From JABSQH01 sp965230015 (GTDB taxonomy: Bacteria; Actinomycetota; Acidimicrobiia; Acidimicrobiales; Ilumatobacteraceae), in the NCBI GenBank assembly GCA_965230015.1, contig CBDDKF010000027.1, positions 213,161 to 277,160 of the forward strand: a DNA stretch of 64,000 bases, given 5' to 3'. Positions 33,485-41,658 of the stretch are shown one piece after another. The notes under the pieces were generated by a model. It ran no database searches. It had not been told where the DNA came from and worked only from the letters and a program-made list of their open reading frames with translations. A program made the translations under genes and the position numbers. How positions within the stretch are numbered: position 1 is the first letter of the stretch; the number at the start of each line of letters is the position of its first letter.

Positions 33485-36019
33485 CTAGAGCGCAGCAGCC
33501 AGCGCGTCGCCGTCGCGGGCGCGCAGTGCAGCGTTCACCTGTTGACGCTCGAGGATCTGTCGCTGAGTGTTGATCGACTGTTCGATCGGGTGCTCGGCGA
33601 AGAACGACTGCACGTCGTGTACGGCAGCCGGCGACGTGAGGAGCGCCACCGACTCGATCATCCGCACGATCGTGTTCTTCGGAAAGCGGGCGTTGGCGTC
33701 GGACCACCGCTCGCGCACGATGCTCCACGCCAGCTCGCCGTGATGTCGATTGGCGATGACCAGGCGGATGAGGAACGGCGCGTTCTGGGTCTTCACATCG
33801 TCGCTGAACGCAAGGTCGCAAGTGCGGCGCACGAGGTCGGCGTCGTCGAACTCGGCCAGTGCGTAGAGGTGGCGCAGTTGGGCTTGAGGAGTGGCGCCGT
33901 TGTGGAAGCCGTCGAGCATCGTGTCGTACGTGTCGGCATCGCCCGTCGCGGCCACCACACTCGTCGCGGCTGCGAGCAACTCTGGGTCGACGCCGTCGGG
34001 ATCGGCGGCGAACAAGTCACGGCAGCGCTCGATCGTGGCGTCGTCGTGACCGAGCACACCCATGGTCGACGTCAACAGGCCGCGCAACTTGCCGGTGAGG
34101 TCCGGTTCGTCAGCGGTCGGTTCGCCGAGCGACGTGAGGATCGGTCCGATGATCGTCTGGATGCGGGCGCGGAGTGCGTCGAGGGCATCGCCGTCGACGA
34201 GCCGTGACAGGCCGCGCAGCGCACCGACGATCGCCTGCCACACTGCGAACTCCGACTCGTTGCGAAACGCGTCGAGCCACTCCAGCATCTCCACTGCCGA
34301 CATCCGGCCGGCCACCGTGGCCGCCCACGCATCGTCGACGAGATTGAATCGCTCGAGCGTGGTGGTGCCGGCGAGCACGTCGGCGGTGAAGCGGCTGCGC
34401 AGCTCGGCGTCGTACGCCACACGGAAGAACCCGTCGCCGCCGGCGTTGACCACGATCGGCGCGTCCGGCGTGCTGACCGGCACCTCGGTGCGACGTCCGT
34501 CGAGCAACAGGGTCGTCGTATGGTCGCCGATGCGCACCTTGGTCGGGATGACCCACGTGGTGTCGTCGGCTGCGCCTGCCTCGTCACCGAAGGTGAATCG
34601 TTGCTGTTCCAAGGTCAGCGCGGATCCGTCGGCCGACAGCGTGGCCGACACCAGCGGATAGCCGGGCTGCCAGATCCACGAGTCCATGATCCGGCGAACC
34701 GGGTCGCCCGACGTCGCTTCGATTGCATCCCACAGGTCGTTGGTTTCGGTGTTGGCGTAGCTGTGGGCCCGCAGGTAGTGGCTCACACCCTCCCGGAACC
34801 GCTGTTCGCCGAGATATTGCTCGAGCATGCGCAGCAGTGCGCCGCCCTTCTGGTACGTGAGCACGTCGAACATGCCCTCGCAGTCCTGTGGTGAGCGGAC
34901 CTCGTACTCCACCGAGCGCGTCGACGCCAGCGAGTCGGTGTTGTACGCCACGCTCCGTTCGAGCCCGAAGCTCGTCCACCGTTCCCAATCCGGCCGGTAG
35001 GCGGCGCATGCGGCGATCTCCATGAACGTGGCGAACGCCTCGTTGAGCCAGATGCCGTTCCACCAGCGCATGGTGACCAGATCGCCGAACCACATGTGCG
35101 CCAGCTCGTGGGCCACCACGTCGGCGACGAGTTGCTGTTCGTTCTGTGTGCTGCGCTCCGGGTCGACCAGCAGCAAGCTCTCGCGGAACGTGATGCAGCC
35201 GAGGTTCTCCATGGCGCCGGCGGCGAAGTCGGGCAACGCCACCAAGTCGACCTTGTCACTCGGATAGGCGATGCCGTAGTACTCCTGAAAGAAGCGCAGG
35301 CTGAACGCCCCGACGTCGAGACCGAACTCGGTGAGGTGGCCCTTTCCCGGTACGTGCACCACGCGCAGTGGAATGCCGTCGACGTCGACCGCGTCGGTCA
35401 TCTCGAGTTCACCGACCACGAAGGCGACGAGATAGCTGCTCATCACCATCGTGTCGGCAAAGCGGATCACCGTGCGCCCGTCGGTGCTCGTGCGTTCAAC
35501 CTCTGGTCCGTTGGAGATGGCGGTGAGCCCGTCGGCCACGTCGAGGGTGATGCCGAACACCGCCTTGTACTCGGGCTCGTCCCAGCACGGAAACGCTCGG
35601 CGACAGTCGGTCGACTGCATCTGGGTGGTGGCGATCACGTGCTCGACGTCGTCGTCGTCGTTGTAGGTGCTGCGGTAGAAGCCGCGCAGTCGGTCGTTGA
35701 GGATGCCGTTGAACTCGATTCGCAGGCGGACGCGGTCGCGGGTGAGCGCGGCATCGGGAAACACCAACAGCCGCTCGCTTGCCTCGTCGAGTTCCCACCG
35801 TGCGTCGTCGTCGTCGATCGAGCAGCTGAGGATTTCGAGCTCAGCCGCGTTGAGTACCAACGCCTCGGCAGGAGCGTCGAGATCGAGCTGGATGCTCACC
35901 GAACCGTGGAACGTCGAGTCGTCGAGCGACGGTCGCAAGCGCACGTCGTAGCGCACTGGACGGGCCCACGTCGGCAGGCGATACGGGTCGAGATCCTCGG
36001 GAGCAAACGTCAACGCCAT
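33485..36019 (-). CDS. pepN: Aminopeptidase N, M1 family
   Basis: The 844-residue cytoplasmic zinc aminopeptidase trims N-terminal residues from peptides. GAMENLGCITF is near residue 266. The zinc motif HELAHMWFGDLV lies near residue 303, with the third ligand Glu in WLNEAFATF about 19 residues later, and the catalytic Tyr region follows. A long alpha-helical C-terminal domain (ERAP1-like) fills residues 530-844. The ATG at 36019 gives MALTFAPEDLDPYRLP, the family start; the frame runs on upstream. It is divergent from the adenosine-kinase-like gene, with 35 bases between starts. Confidence 0.93.
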   Translation of the reverse strand: MALTFAPEDLDPYRLPTWARPVRYDVRLRPSLDDSTFHGSVSIQLDLDAPAEALVLNAAELEILSCSIDDDDARWELDEASERLLVFPDAALTRDRVRLRIEFNGILNDRLRGFYRSTYNDDDDVEHVIATTQMQSTDCRRAFPCWDEPEYKAVFGITLDVADGLTAISNGPEVERTSTDGRTVIRFADTMVMSSYLVAFVVGELEMTDAVDVDGIPLRVVHVPGKGHLTEFGLDVGAFSLRFFQEYYGIAYPSDKVDLVALPDFAAGAMENLGCITFRESLLLVDPERSTQNEQQLVADVVAHELAHMWFGDLVTMRWWNGIWLNEAFATFMEIAACAAYRPDWERWTSFGLERSVAYNTDSLASTRSVEYEVRSPQDCEGMFDVLTYQKGGALLRMLEQYLGEQRFREGVSHYLRAHSYANTETNDLWDAIEATSGDPVRRIMDSWIWQPGYPLVSATLSADGSALTLEQQRFTFGDEAGAADDTTWVIPTKVRIGDHTTTLLLDGRRTEVPVSTPDAPIVVNAGGDGFFRVAYDAELRSRFTADVLAGTTTLERFNLVDDAWAATVAGRMSAVEMLEWLDAFRNESEFAVWQAIVGALRGLSRLVDGDALDALRARIQTIIGPILTSLGEPTADEPDLTGKLRGLLTSTMGVLGHDDATIERCRDLFAADPDGVDPELLAAATSVVAATGDADTYDTMLDGFHNGATPQAQLRHLYALAEFDDADLVRRTCDLAFSDDVKTQNAPFLIRLVIANRHHGELAWSIVRERWSDANARFPKNTIVRMIESVALLTSPAAVHDVQSFFAEHPIEQSINTQRQILERQQVNAALRARDGDALAAAL

Positions 36020-36054
36020 CGGGAGCGATCGTACCGGCGCTAGCGTGCGCCCTC

Positions 36055-37077
36055 GTGCCCGACTCGCCACCGCTCGCGCGTCCGTCCACCCGCTACGACG
36101 TCGTGGGCATCGGCAACGCCCTCGTCGACGTGTTGGCGACGGCCCCGGATGAGTTCATCGCGCAACACGACCTGACGAAAGGGTCGATGACGTTGGTCGA
36201 TCTCGAGCGTGCCAGCTCGTTGTACGACGCGCTCGATGGCGCCGTCGAGATGAGTGGTGGCTCGGCGGCGAACACCGCGTGCGGCATCGCCAGCTTCGGT
36301 GGGAAGGCGGCGTACATCGGCAAGGTCAACCAAGACGAGCTCGGCGACGTGTTCGGCCACGACATGCGCGCCGTCGGTGTGGGCTTCGCCCGTCCAACCG
36401 CCGTGCACGACGACTATCCGCAGATCCCCACTGGCCGCTGCGTGATCGTGGTGACGCCAGACGCCGAGCGCACGATGAACACCTACTTGGGCGTGTCGAG
36501 CTTTCTCCAGCCGAGCGACCTCGACGAAGCGGTGATCGCCGATTCGGCCGTGCTCTACATGGAGGGGTACCTCTACGATCGCGACGACGCCAAGGCAGCC
36601 TTTCGGCGCGCCGCCGAGGTGGCTCACCATCATGAACGGCTGGTGTCGCTCACGTTGTCGGACTCGTTCTGTGTCGACCGCCACCGCGACGATTTCAGGG
36701 CGCTCGTGGCCGACGAGGTCGATCTGCTGTTCGGCAATGCCGACGAGCTGCGCTCGCTCTACCTCACCGAGTCGCTCGATACTGCGATCGCCGCGGTCCG
36801 CGCCGAGTGCGACCTTGCGGCGATCACGGTGGGCGCCGACGGGTGTGTGATCGTGACCCCCGACGAGGTGCTCGAGGTGCCGGCGATCGATGTCGATGAG
36901 GTGATCGACACCACCGGTGCTGGCGACCTGTTCGCCGCTGGGTTCCTACACGGCCTCACGATCGGCGCCGATCTCGCCGACTGCGGCCAGCTGGGGTCGA
37001 TCGCCGCAGCCGAAGTGATCAGCCACGTCGGGCCGCGCCCGCTCGTCGAGCTGCGTACGCTGAAGCCGCATGGCTGA
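36055..37077 (+). CDS. PfkB-family sugar/nucleoside kinase, adenosine-kinase-like
   Basis: The 340-residue kinase starts at a GTG. The N-terminal VVGIGNALVDVLA near residue 15 and MSGGSAANTACGIASFGG near residue 65 form the substrate side. The C-terminal DTTGAGDLFAAGFLHGL near residue 283 holds the anion hole and catalytic Asp. The closest look is adenosine kinase of the PfkB family, which makes AMP from adenosine, but fructokinase cannot be excluded. It overlaps the phosphomutase gene by eight bases and faces the upp/add/importer block, consistent with nucleoside salvage. Confidence 0.85.
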   Translation: MPDSPPLARPSTRYDVVGIGNALVDVLATAPDEFIAQHDLTKGSMTLVDLERASSLYDALDGAVEMSGGSAANTACGIASFGGKAAYIGKVNQDELGDVFGHDMRAVGVGFARPTAVHDDYPQIPTGRCVIVVTPDAERTMNTYLGVSSFLQPSDLDEAVIADSAVLYMEGYLYDRDDAKAAFRRAAEVAHHHERLVSLTLSDSFCVDRHRDDFRALVADEVDLLFGNADELRSLYLTESLDTAIAAVRAECDLAAITVGADGCVIVTPDEVLEVPAIDVDEVIDTTGAGDLFAAGFLHGLTIGADLADCGQLGSIAAAEVISHVGPRPLVELRTLKPHG

Positions 37078-38728
37078 CGTTGCGTCGGAGGAATCGCTCG
37101 AGTCGTTGTTGGCGACCGCCCACGCATGGCGCGCCGCCGAGCCCGACGACGACATCGCTGCGGAGCTCGACGAGTTGATCGCCGCCGCTCGGGCTGGCGA
37201 CGCCGACCCCTTGCGGGGGCGTTTCGCCGGTCGCCTGCAGTTCGGCACGGCGGGCTTGCGCGCGGCGGTCGCTGCCGGCTCGATGCGCATGAACCGTCTG
37301 GTGGTGCGTCAGGCTGCGGCCGGGCTGGGCCAATGGCTCCTCGACCAGGACGCAGCGGGGGCGATCGCCCGAGTTCGCGAGCGCGGTGTGGTGATCGGCC
37401 ACGACGCCCGGCGTAAGAGCGACGCCTTCGCCGACGACTCGGCGCGAGTGCTGGCGGCGATGGGGATCCGCACGATGCTCCACCCCGGCCTCACGCCGAC
37501 GCCGGTGTTGGCGTGGTCGATCACTGGGCTCGACGCGGCGGCCGGCATCGTGGTGACCGCCTCGCACAACCCGCCCGCCGACAACGGCTACAAGGTGTAC
37601 CTGCCGACCGGTTCGCAGATCGTGTCGCCGACCGACACCGAGATCTCGGAGCGCATCGAGGCGATCGACCCGCTCACCGTGCCGCTTGCCCCGGCCGACG
37701 ACCCGAAGGTGGTTCGTCTCGACACGACCTGGACCGATGCCTACGTCGACTGGGTGCCGTCGGTTCGGCTGTGTCCCGACGTGGAGGGTGTTCCCGTTGC
37801 CTACACGGCGCTGCACGGCGTGGGAGGGGCCGTGGTTGCCCGAGCGTTCGAAGCAGCGGGCTTCGACGCGCCGATCCCCACGGCAGCGCAGCAGGAACCC
37901 GATGGGTCGTTTCCGACGGTGTCGTTTCCCAACCCCGAAGAGCCGGGCGCGATGGACTTGCTCATCGAAACGGCGCAGTCCGCTGGTGCGGCGGTGGCGA
38001 TCGCCAACGACCCCGACGCCGACCGTCTGGGTGTGGCGATCCCGACACCCGACGGCGCGTGGCGCCGGTTGCGCGGCGACGAGATCGGGTGGCTGTTCGC
38101 CGATCACATCCTCAGCCACACCACCGGCGACGACCGGTTGGTGGTGACCACACTGGTGTCGTCGTCGCTGCTCGCCGACCTTGCCGCCGAGGCGGGGGTG
38201 CACAGCGAAGAGACGTTCACCGGATTCAAGTGGATCGGCAAGGTCGCCACCGAGCGGCCCGACCAACGGCTGGTGTTCGGGTACGAGCAGGCCCTCGGAT
38301 ATCTGGTCGCTGACCGGCCGCTCGACAAGGACGGGATCTCCGCGGCCGTGATGATGGCCGAGATCGCTGCGCTCGCCGCCCACGACGGCGTCACACTGCA
38401 GGACCGGCTCGATCAGATCGCCGCCCGCCATGGTCGGCACGTCACCGCCGAACGAGCGGTGCGCATCCCGCCCGCGGTCGGCGCGCAGTGGGTCGCGGCG
38501 ATTGAAGCCGAACCGCCGAGCGACATCGGTGGTCGCCCGGTGGTCGACGTCGCTGCCTATCCGGAGGCCAACCTCGTGCGGCTCGTGCTCGACGGCGGGG
38601 TCCGGCTGCAGGTTCGGCCGAGTGGCACCGAGCCGAAGGTGAAGCTCTACGCCGAAGGCGTCGACCTCCCCGCAGCCGACCTCGACACCCTGCTCGAATC
38701 CCTCGCCGCGCTCGCCCCTCCGGGCTAA
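37070..38728 (+). CDS. Phosphoglucomutase/phosphomannomutase family protein (PGM2/phosphopentomutase-like)
   Basis: The 552-residue protein has the four-domain alpha-D-phosphohexomutase layout. FGTAGLRA is near residue 58, the phosphoserine loop is GIVVTASHNP near residue 160, the metal loop is NDPDADRLG near residue 312, a sugar-binding stretch is EQALGYL near residue 404, and the phosphate-binding RPSGTEPKVKLY is near residue 520. The long N-terminal lead and FGTAGLR motif fit the PGM2 branch, which acts on pentose and hexose phosphates, so conversion of ribose-1-phosphate from udp is plausible. It overlaps the kinase gene upstream (TGA inside its start region). Confidence 0.87.
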   Translation: MADVASEESLESLLATAHAWRAAEPDDDIAAELDELIAAARAGDADPLRGRFAGRLQFGTAGLRAAVAAGSMRMNRLVVRQAAAGLGQWLLDQDAAGAIARVRERGVVIGHDARRKSDAFADDSARVLAAMGIRTMLHPGLTPTPVLAWSITGLDAAAGIVVTASHNPPADNGYKVYLPTGSQIVSPTDTEISERIEAIDPLTVPLAPADDPKVVRLDTTWTDAYVDWVPSVRLCPDVEGVPVAYTALHGVGGAVVARAFEAAGFDAPIPTAAQQEPDGSFPTVSFPNPEEPGAMDLLIETAQSAGAAVAIANDPDADRLGVAIPTPDGAWRRLRGDEIGWLFADHILSHTTGDDRLVVTTLVSSSLLADLAAEAGVHSEETFTGFKWIGKVATERPDQRLVFGYEQALGYLVADRPLDKDGISAAVMMAEIAALAAHDGVTLQDRLDQIAARHGRHVTAERAVRIPPAVGAQWVAAIEAEPPSDIGGRPVVDVAAYPEANLVRLVLDGGVRLQVRPSGTEPKVKLYAEGVDLPAADLDTLLESLAALAPPG

Positions 38729-38741
38729 CGAGTTGCCGTGC

Positions 38742-38794
38742 CGTTTGCGCGCAACTTTGCGGCTGGCAGGCCGCCGCAAACTTGCACGCAAACG
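38742..38794. terminator. Bidirectional hairpin between phosphomutase and upp
   Basis: The arm at 38742-38763 (cgtttgcgcgcaactttgcg then gc) pairs with 38770-38794 with a few mismatches. The hairpin lies in the 88-base gap between two convergent stops. Position and symmetry support a terminator for both strands. Confidence 0.7.
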
Positions 38795-38816
38795 ACGTGA
38801 TGGCGCGTCGTGGGCG

Positions 38817-39452
38817 TTAGGGGTGGGTGCCGAACTGGCGGTCGCCGGCGTCGCCGAGTCCGGGCACGATGAACGCATCCTCGTTGAGATGATCGTCGAC
38901 CGCGGCGGTCACCAAGTGGATGTCGACGCCTGCGGATTCGAGCGTGGCGATGCCCTCGGGTGCGGCGAGTGCGCACACGGCGCGCAGCGGGGTGGGCGCG
39001 CCGCGCTCGGCCAGGAGCTGCGCGGTGAAGGCCAGCGATCCACCGGTGGCCAACATCGGGTCGACGATGATCGTCGGTCGTCCGGCCATCGAGTCCGGGA
39101 GCTTATTGACGTAGGGCTCGGGCTGGTGCGTCTCTTCGTTGCGGGCGATGCCGATGAAGCCGATGTCGGCGTTGGGCAACAGCTCCTGCGCGGCGGCAAG
39201 AAAGCCCAGGCCGGCGCGCAGGATCGGCACGATCACCGGCTGCACTGCGATTCGCCGCGCGGGGGCGGTCGTCAGCGGCGTCTCGACGGTGCCGTCCTCG
39301 GTCGGCAGGTCGCGTGTGGCTTCGGCCAGCAGCAACGAGCCGATCCGCTCGAGGTTCTGACGGAACAGGGCGTCGGGGGTGTCCTTGTCGCGGATCCGCG
39401 CCAGCGCGTCGGAGCACACCGGATGGTCGACGATCGTGGTGGTGACGGCCAT
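38817..39452 (-). CDS. upp: Uracil phosphoribosyltransferase
   Basis: The 211-residue enzyme makes UMP from uracil and PRPP. The PRPP loop VDPMLATGGS is near residue 130, VPILRAGLGF near residue 74, and the uracil-binding end GLGDAGDRQFGT near residue 199 closes the protein. It lies 34 bases downstream of the first add gene on the same strand, at the end of the nucleoside-import run. It can use uracil released by udp. Confidence 0.95.
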   Translation of the reverse strand: MAVTTTIVDHPVCSDALARIRDKDTPDALFRQNLERIGSLLLAEATRDLPTEDGTVETPLTTAPARRIAVQPVIVPILRAGLGFLAAAQELLPNADIGFIGIARNEETHQPEPYVNKLPDSMAGRPTIIVDPMLATGGSLAFTAQLLAERGAPTPLRAVCALAAPEGIATLESAGVDIHLVTAAVDDHLNEDAFIVPGLGDAGDRQFGTHP

Positions 39453-39486
39453 GGGCTCTCCCTGTAGTCGAGGTGGTCGAAGAAGG

Positions 39487-40569
39487 TCAGGACTCGCCGA
39501 GCGACAGCTCGGCTTTGAGCATCGAATACCGCGGCTTGATGATCCCGTTGATCAGCTTCAAACGTTCGGGGAACGGGGCGAAGGCTGACTTCATCGCGTT
39601 GACGGTGAGCCACTCGAAGTCGTCGAGGTTCCAACCGAAGGCGTCGGCCAGCTTGGTCATCTCCTTGGTCATCGTCGTGTTGCTCATCAGCCGGTTGTCG
39701 GTGTTCACCGTCACCCGGAACCGCAGCCGGCCGAGGAGACCGATCGGGTGCTCGGCAATCGTCGGGACCACCCCGGTGTTGACGTTCGATGTGGGGCACA
39801 ACTCGAGCGGGATTCGTGCATCGCGCACGTAGTTGGCCAGCCGACCGAGTTCGGGGGTGTCGCCGCTGGTGTCGATGTCGTCGACCACGCGCACGCCGTG
39901 TCCGAGGCGCGCCGCTCCGCAGAACTGCACCGCTTCCCAGATCGAGGGGAGGCCGAAGGCTTCTCCGGCGTGGATCGTGGAGTGGAAGTTCTCGCGGTTC
40001 ACGTACTGGAACGCGTCGAGGTGACGGGTGGGTGGGTACCCGGCCTCGGCGCCGGCGATGTCGAACCCCACCACGCCTGCGTCGCGGTAGCGCACGGCGA
40101 CCTCGGCGATCTCCAAGCTGCGCGCGGCCGTGCGCATGGCCGAACAGATTGCGTAGATCGTGAGGTCGGTCCCGGCTGCGCCGCGACGAAAGCCGTCGAG
40201 CGCGGCGTCGACCACTTCGTCGAGGGTCAGGCCAGCCTCGGTGTGCAGCTCGGGTGCGAATCGCACCTCGGCGTACACCACGCCATCGTTGGCCAGGTCC
40301 TGAGCGCACTCGAAGGCGACCCGCTCGATGGCGTCTCGATGCTGCATCACACCCACCGTGTGGGCGAACGTCTCCAGGTACAGCACCAGGTCGTTGCGCT
40401 TGGCGCCGCGGTTGAACCATGTGGCCAACTCGTCGACGTCGGTGGTCGGCAAGCCGTCGTAGCCGAACTCCGACGCGAGTTCGAGCACGGTTGCCGGTCG
40501 GACCCCGCCGTCGAGATGGTCGTGGAGCAGGGCCTTGGGGGCTCGGAGGAGGACGTCGGCGCTGGTCAT
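39487..40569 (-). CDS. add: Adenosine deaminase (copy 1)
   Basis: The 360-residue zinc enzyme deaminates adenosine to inosine. The metal pair is in LLHDHLDGG near residue 14. ICSAMR near residue 142, the GFDIAGAE near residue 170, the metal His in TIHAGEAFG near residue 198, HGVRVVDD near residue 223 and the NTDNRLMSNTT stretch near residue 296 complete the active site. The second copy at 41.7 kb is clearly homologous. The ATG overlaps the stop of the PhyH gene upstream (ATGA), so they are translationally coupled. Confidence 0.92.
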   Translation of the reverse strand: MTSADVLLRAPKALLHDHLDGGVRPATVLELASEFGYDGLPTTDVDELATWFNRGAKRNDLVLYLETFAHTVGVMQHRDAIERVAFECAQDLANDGVVYAEVRFAPELHTEAGLTLDEVVDAALDGFRRGAAGTDLTIYAICSAMRTAARSLEIAEVAVRYRDAGVVGFDIAGAEAGYPPTRHLDAFQYVNRENFHSTIHAGEAFGLPSIWEAVQFCGAARLGHGVRVVDDIDTSGDTPELGRLANYVRDARIPLELCPTSNVNTGVVPTIAEHPIGLLGRLRFRVTVNTDNRLMSNTTMTKEMTKLADAFGWNLDDFEWLTVNAMKSAFAPFPERLKLINGIIKPRYSMLKAELSLGES

Positions 40570-41459
40570 GGTCGGCCGAGACTACCGAGGGGCCGCAGGG
40601 GCATGTCGTCCGGCCGCCGCAGCCAGTTCCATGCCGGGTACTCGGCCGCTCCGGAAATGCAGTGCAGCGTGTAGGCGTGGCGGCTGGTGGCCGAGCGATT
40701 GACATCGCTCCAGTGGGGGAGCAACCCGTTGAGGACCACCATGGTGCCGGCGGGCACCTCCAGCGGCACGAGCGCGTCGCTGGCGGGAGGCGGCTCGGGG
40801 AGGGGCGTGGTGTCGAGCGTGTCGAACTCGGTGCCGTCGGCGTCGAGGTAGTCGTTCGCCTTCGTCCCGGTGCGCTTGAAGAGTTGGCGCAGCGGACCAC
40901 GGTGCCCGCCCGGCGCGGCCCAGAGGCACCCGTTCTCGATGGTGGCGTCCTCGATCGCGAACCAGAAGCCGGTGACGCTGATCGGCTCGGTGTAGAGGAA
41001 CGCCGCATCCTGGTGGCAGCCGACCTCGCCGCCGATGTGCGGCTGCTTGAAGATGTACATCGACTGCAGGGCTCGCGGGTCGTCCATGCCGATGTCGTCG
41101 GCGACCTCGGCGATCAGCGGCTGATAGGCGAATCGCTCGAACTCGTCGTCGAGGTCGTGTTGCGCATGGCCGATCTTGTTGATGCTCAATTCCTTCGGCT
41201 TGGTCAGCTCGCCGTCGGGGCCGATCGCCCCCTCCTCGAAGAAGCACCACGTGATCGAGCCACTGTCGAGGAACTCGCGGTTCGACACCCGCTCTTGCTC
41301 GTTGGTGGTGAACACCGAACGCTCGTCGCCTGGCTCCCACGCGTCGACGATCTCGAGCGCCCGCGTGCGCAGACGTTGACGCTGCTCTGGTGAGATCGCG
41401 TCGGGAATGGCGACGAATCCGTTCCGCTCGAAGTCGGTCAGTTGGTCGCTCGTCAGCAC
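40566..41459 (-). CDS. Phytanoyl-CoA-dioxygenase (PhyH) family oxygenase
   Basis: The 297-residue protein belongs to the Fe(II)/2-oxoglutarate PhyH family. The proximal iron motif HxD is in GCHQDAAFLY near residue 149. The distal His is likely in LLPHWSDVNRS near residue 245, followed by SRHAYTLH with the Arg expected to hold 2-oxoglutarate. The N-terminus, FERNGFVAIPDAIS, is typical. The substrate is unknown. Position is notable: it lies between two adenosine deaminase genes downstream of a nucleoside importer and overlaps the first add start, so a nucleoside-related substrate is possible. Confidence 0.85.
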   Translation of the reverse strand: MLTSDQLTDFERNGFVAIPDAISPEQRQRLRTRALEIVDAWEPGDERSVFTTNEQERVSNREFLDSGSITWCFFEEGAIGPDGELTKPKELSINKIGHAQHDLDDEFERFAYQPLIAEVADDIGMDDPRALQSMYIFKQPHIGGEVGCHQDAAFLYTEPISVTGFWFAIEDATIENGCLWAAPGGHRGPLRQLFKRTGTKANDYLDADGTEFDTLDTTPLPEPPPASDALVPLEVPAGTMVVLNGLLPHWSDVNRSATSRHAYTLHCISGAAEYPAWNWLRRPDDMPLRPLGSLGRP

Positions 41460-41498
41460 GCCGTCACCGTACCGGCTCGGCGGACGATCGCTGTCGGC

Positions 41499-41657
41499 TC
41501 ACTCGACGCTGACGGTGGCCACCATGTCGGGGTGCAACGTGCAGAACAGCGAGTAGACGCCCGCGGCGTCGAACGTCAGTGAGTAGTTGCTGCCGGGGTT
41601 GAGCAGCCCGGAGTCGAACTCGGCGTCGACCGTGGTTGTCGGTGCTGTGCACCCACG
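41499..41657 (-). pseudogene. Truncated cupredoxin (plastocyanin-like) remnant
   Basis: Read on the minus strand, 53 codons end in FDSGLLNPGSNYSLTFDAAG followed by VYSLFCTLHPDM and ATVSVE. This is the C-terminal half of a type I copper protein, with the Cys, His and Met copper ligands in CTLHPDM. There is no start codon in this frame, and the N-terminal half with the first His ligand is missing: its place is taken by the 3' end of the second add gene, whose stop overlaps the fragment's first codon. It looks like the residue of a gene displaced by a recombination that inserted or duplicated add. Confidence 0.72.
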
Positions 41658-41658
41658 A

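Noticed and set aside
37019..38878. Minus-strand frame of 619 codons opposite the phosphomutase
   Set aside because: The sense protein has all phosphohexomutase motifs; the antisense product has none.
41464..41652. Short 62-codon minus-strand frame
   Set aside because: It overlaps the cupredoxin remnant in another frame and encodes an Arg-rich string without family features.
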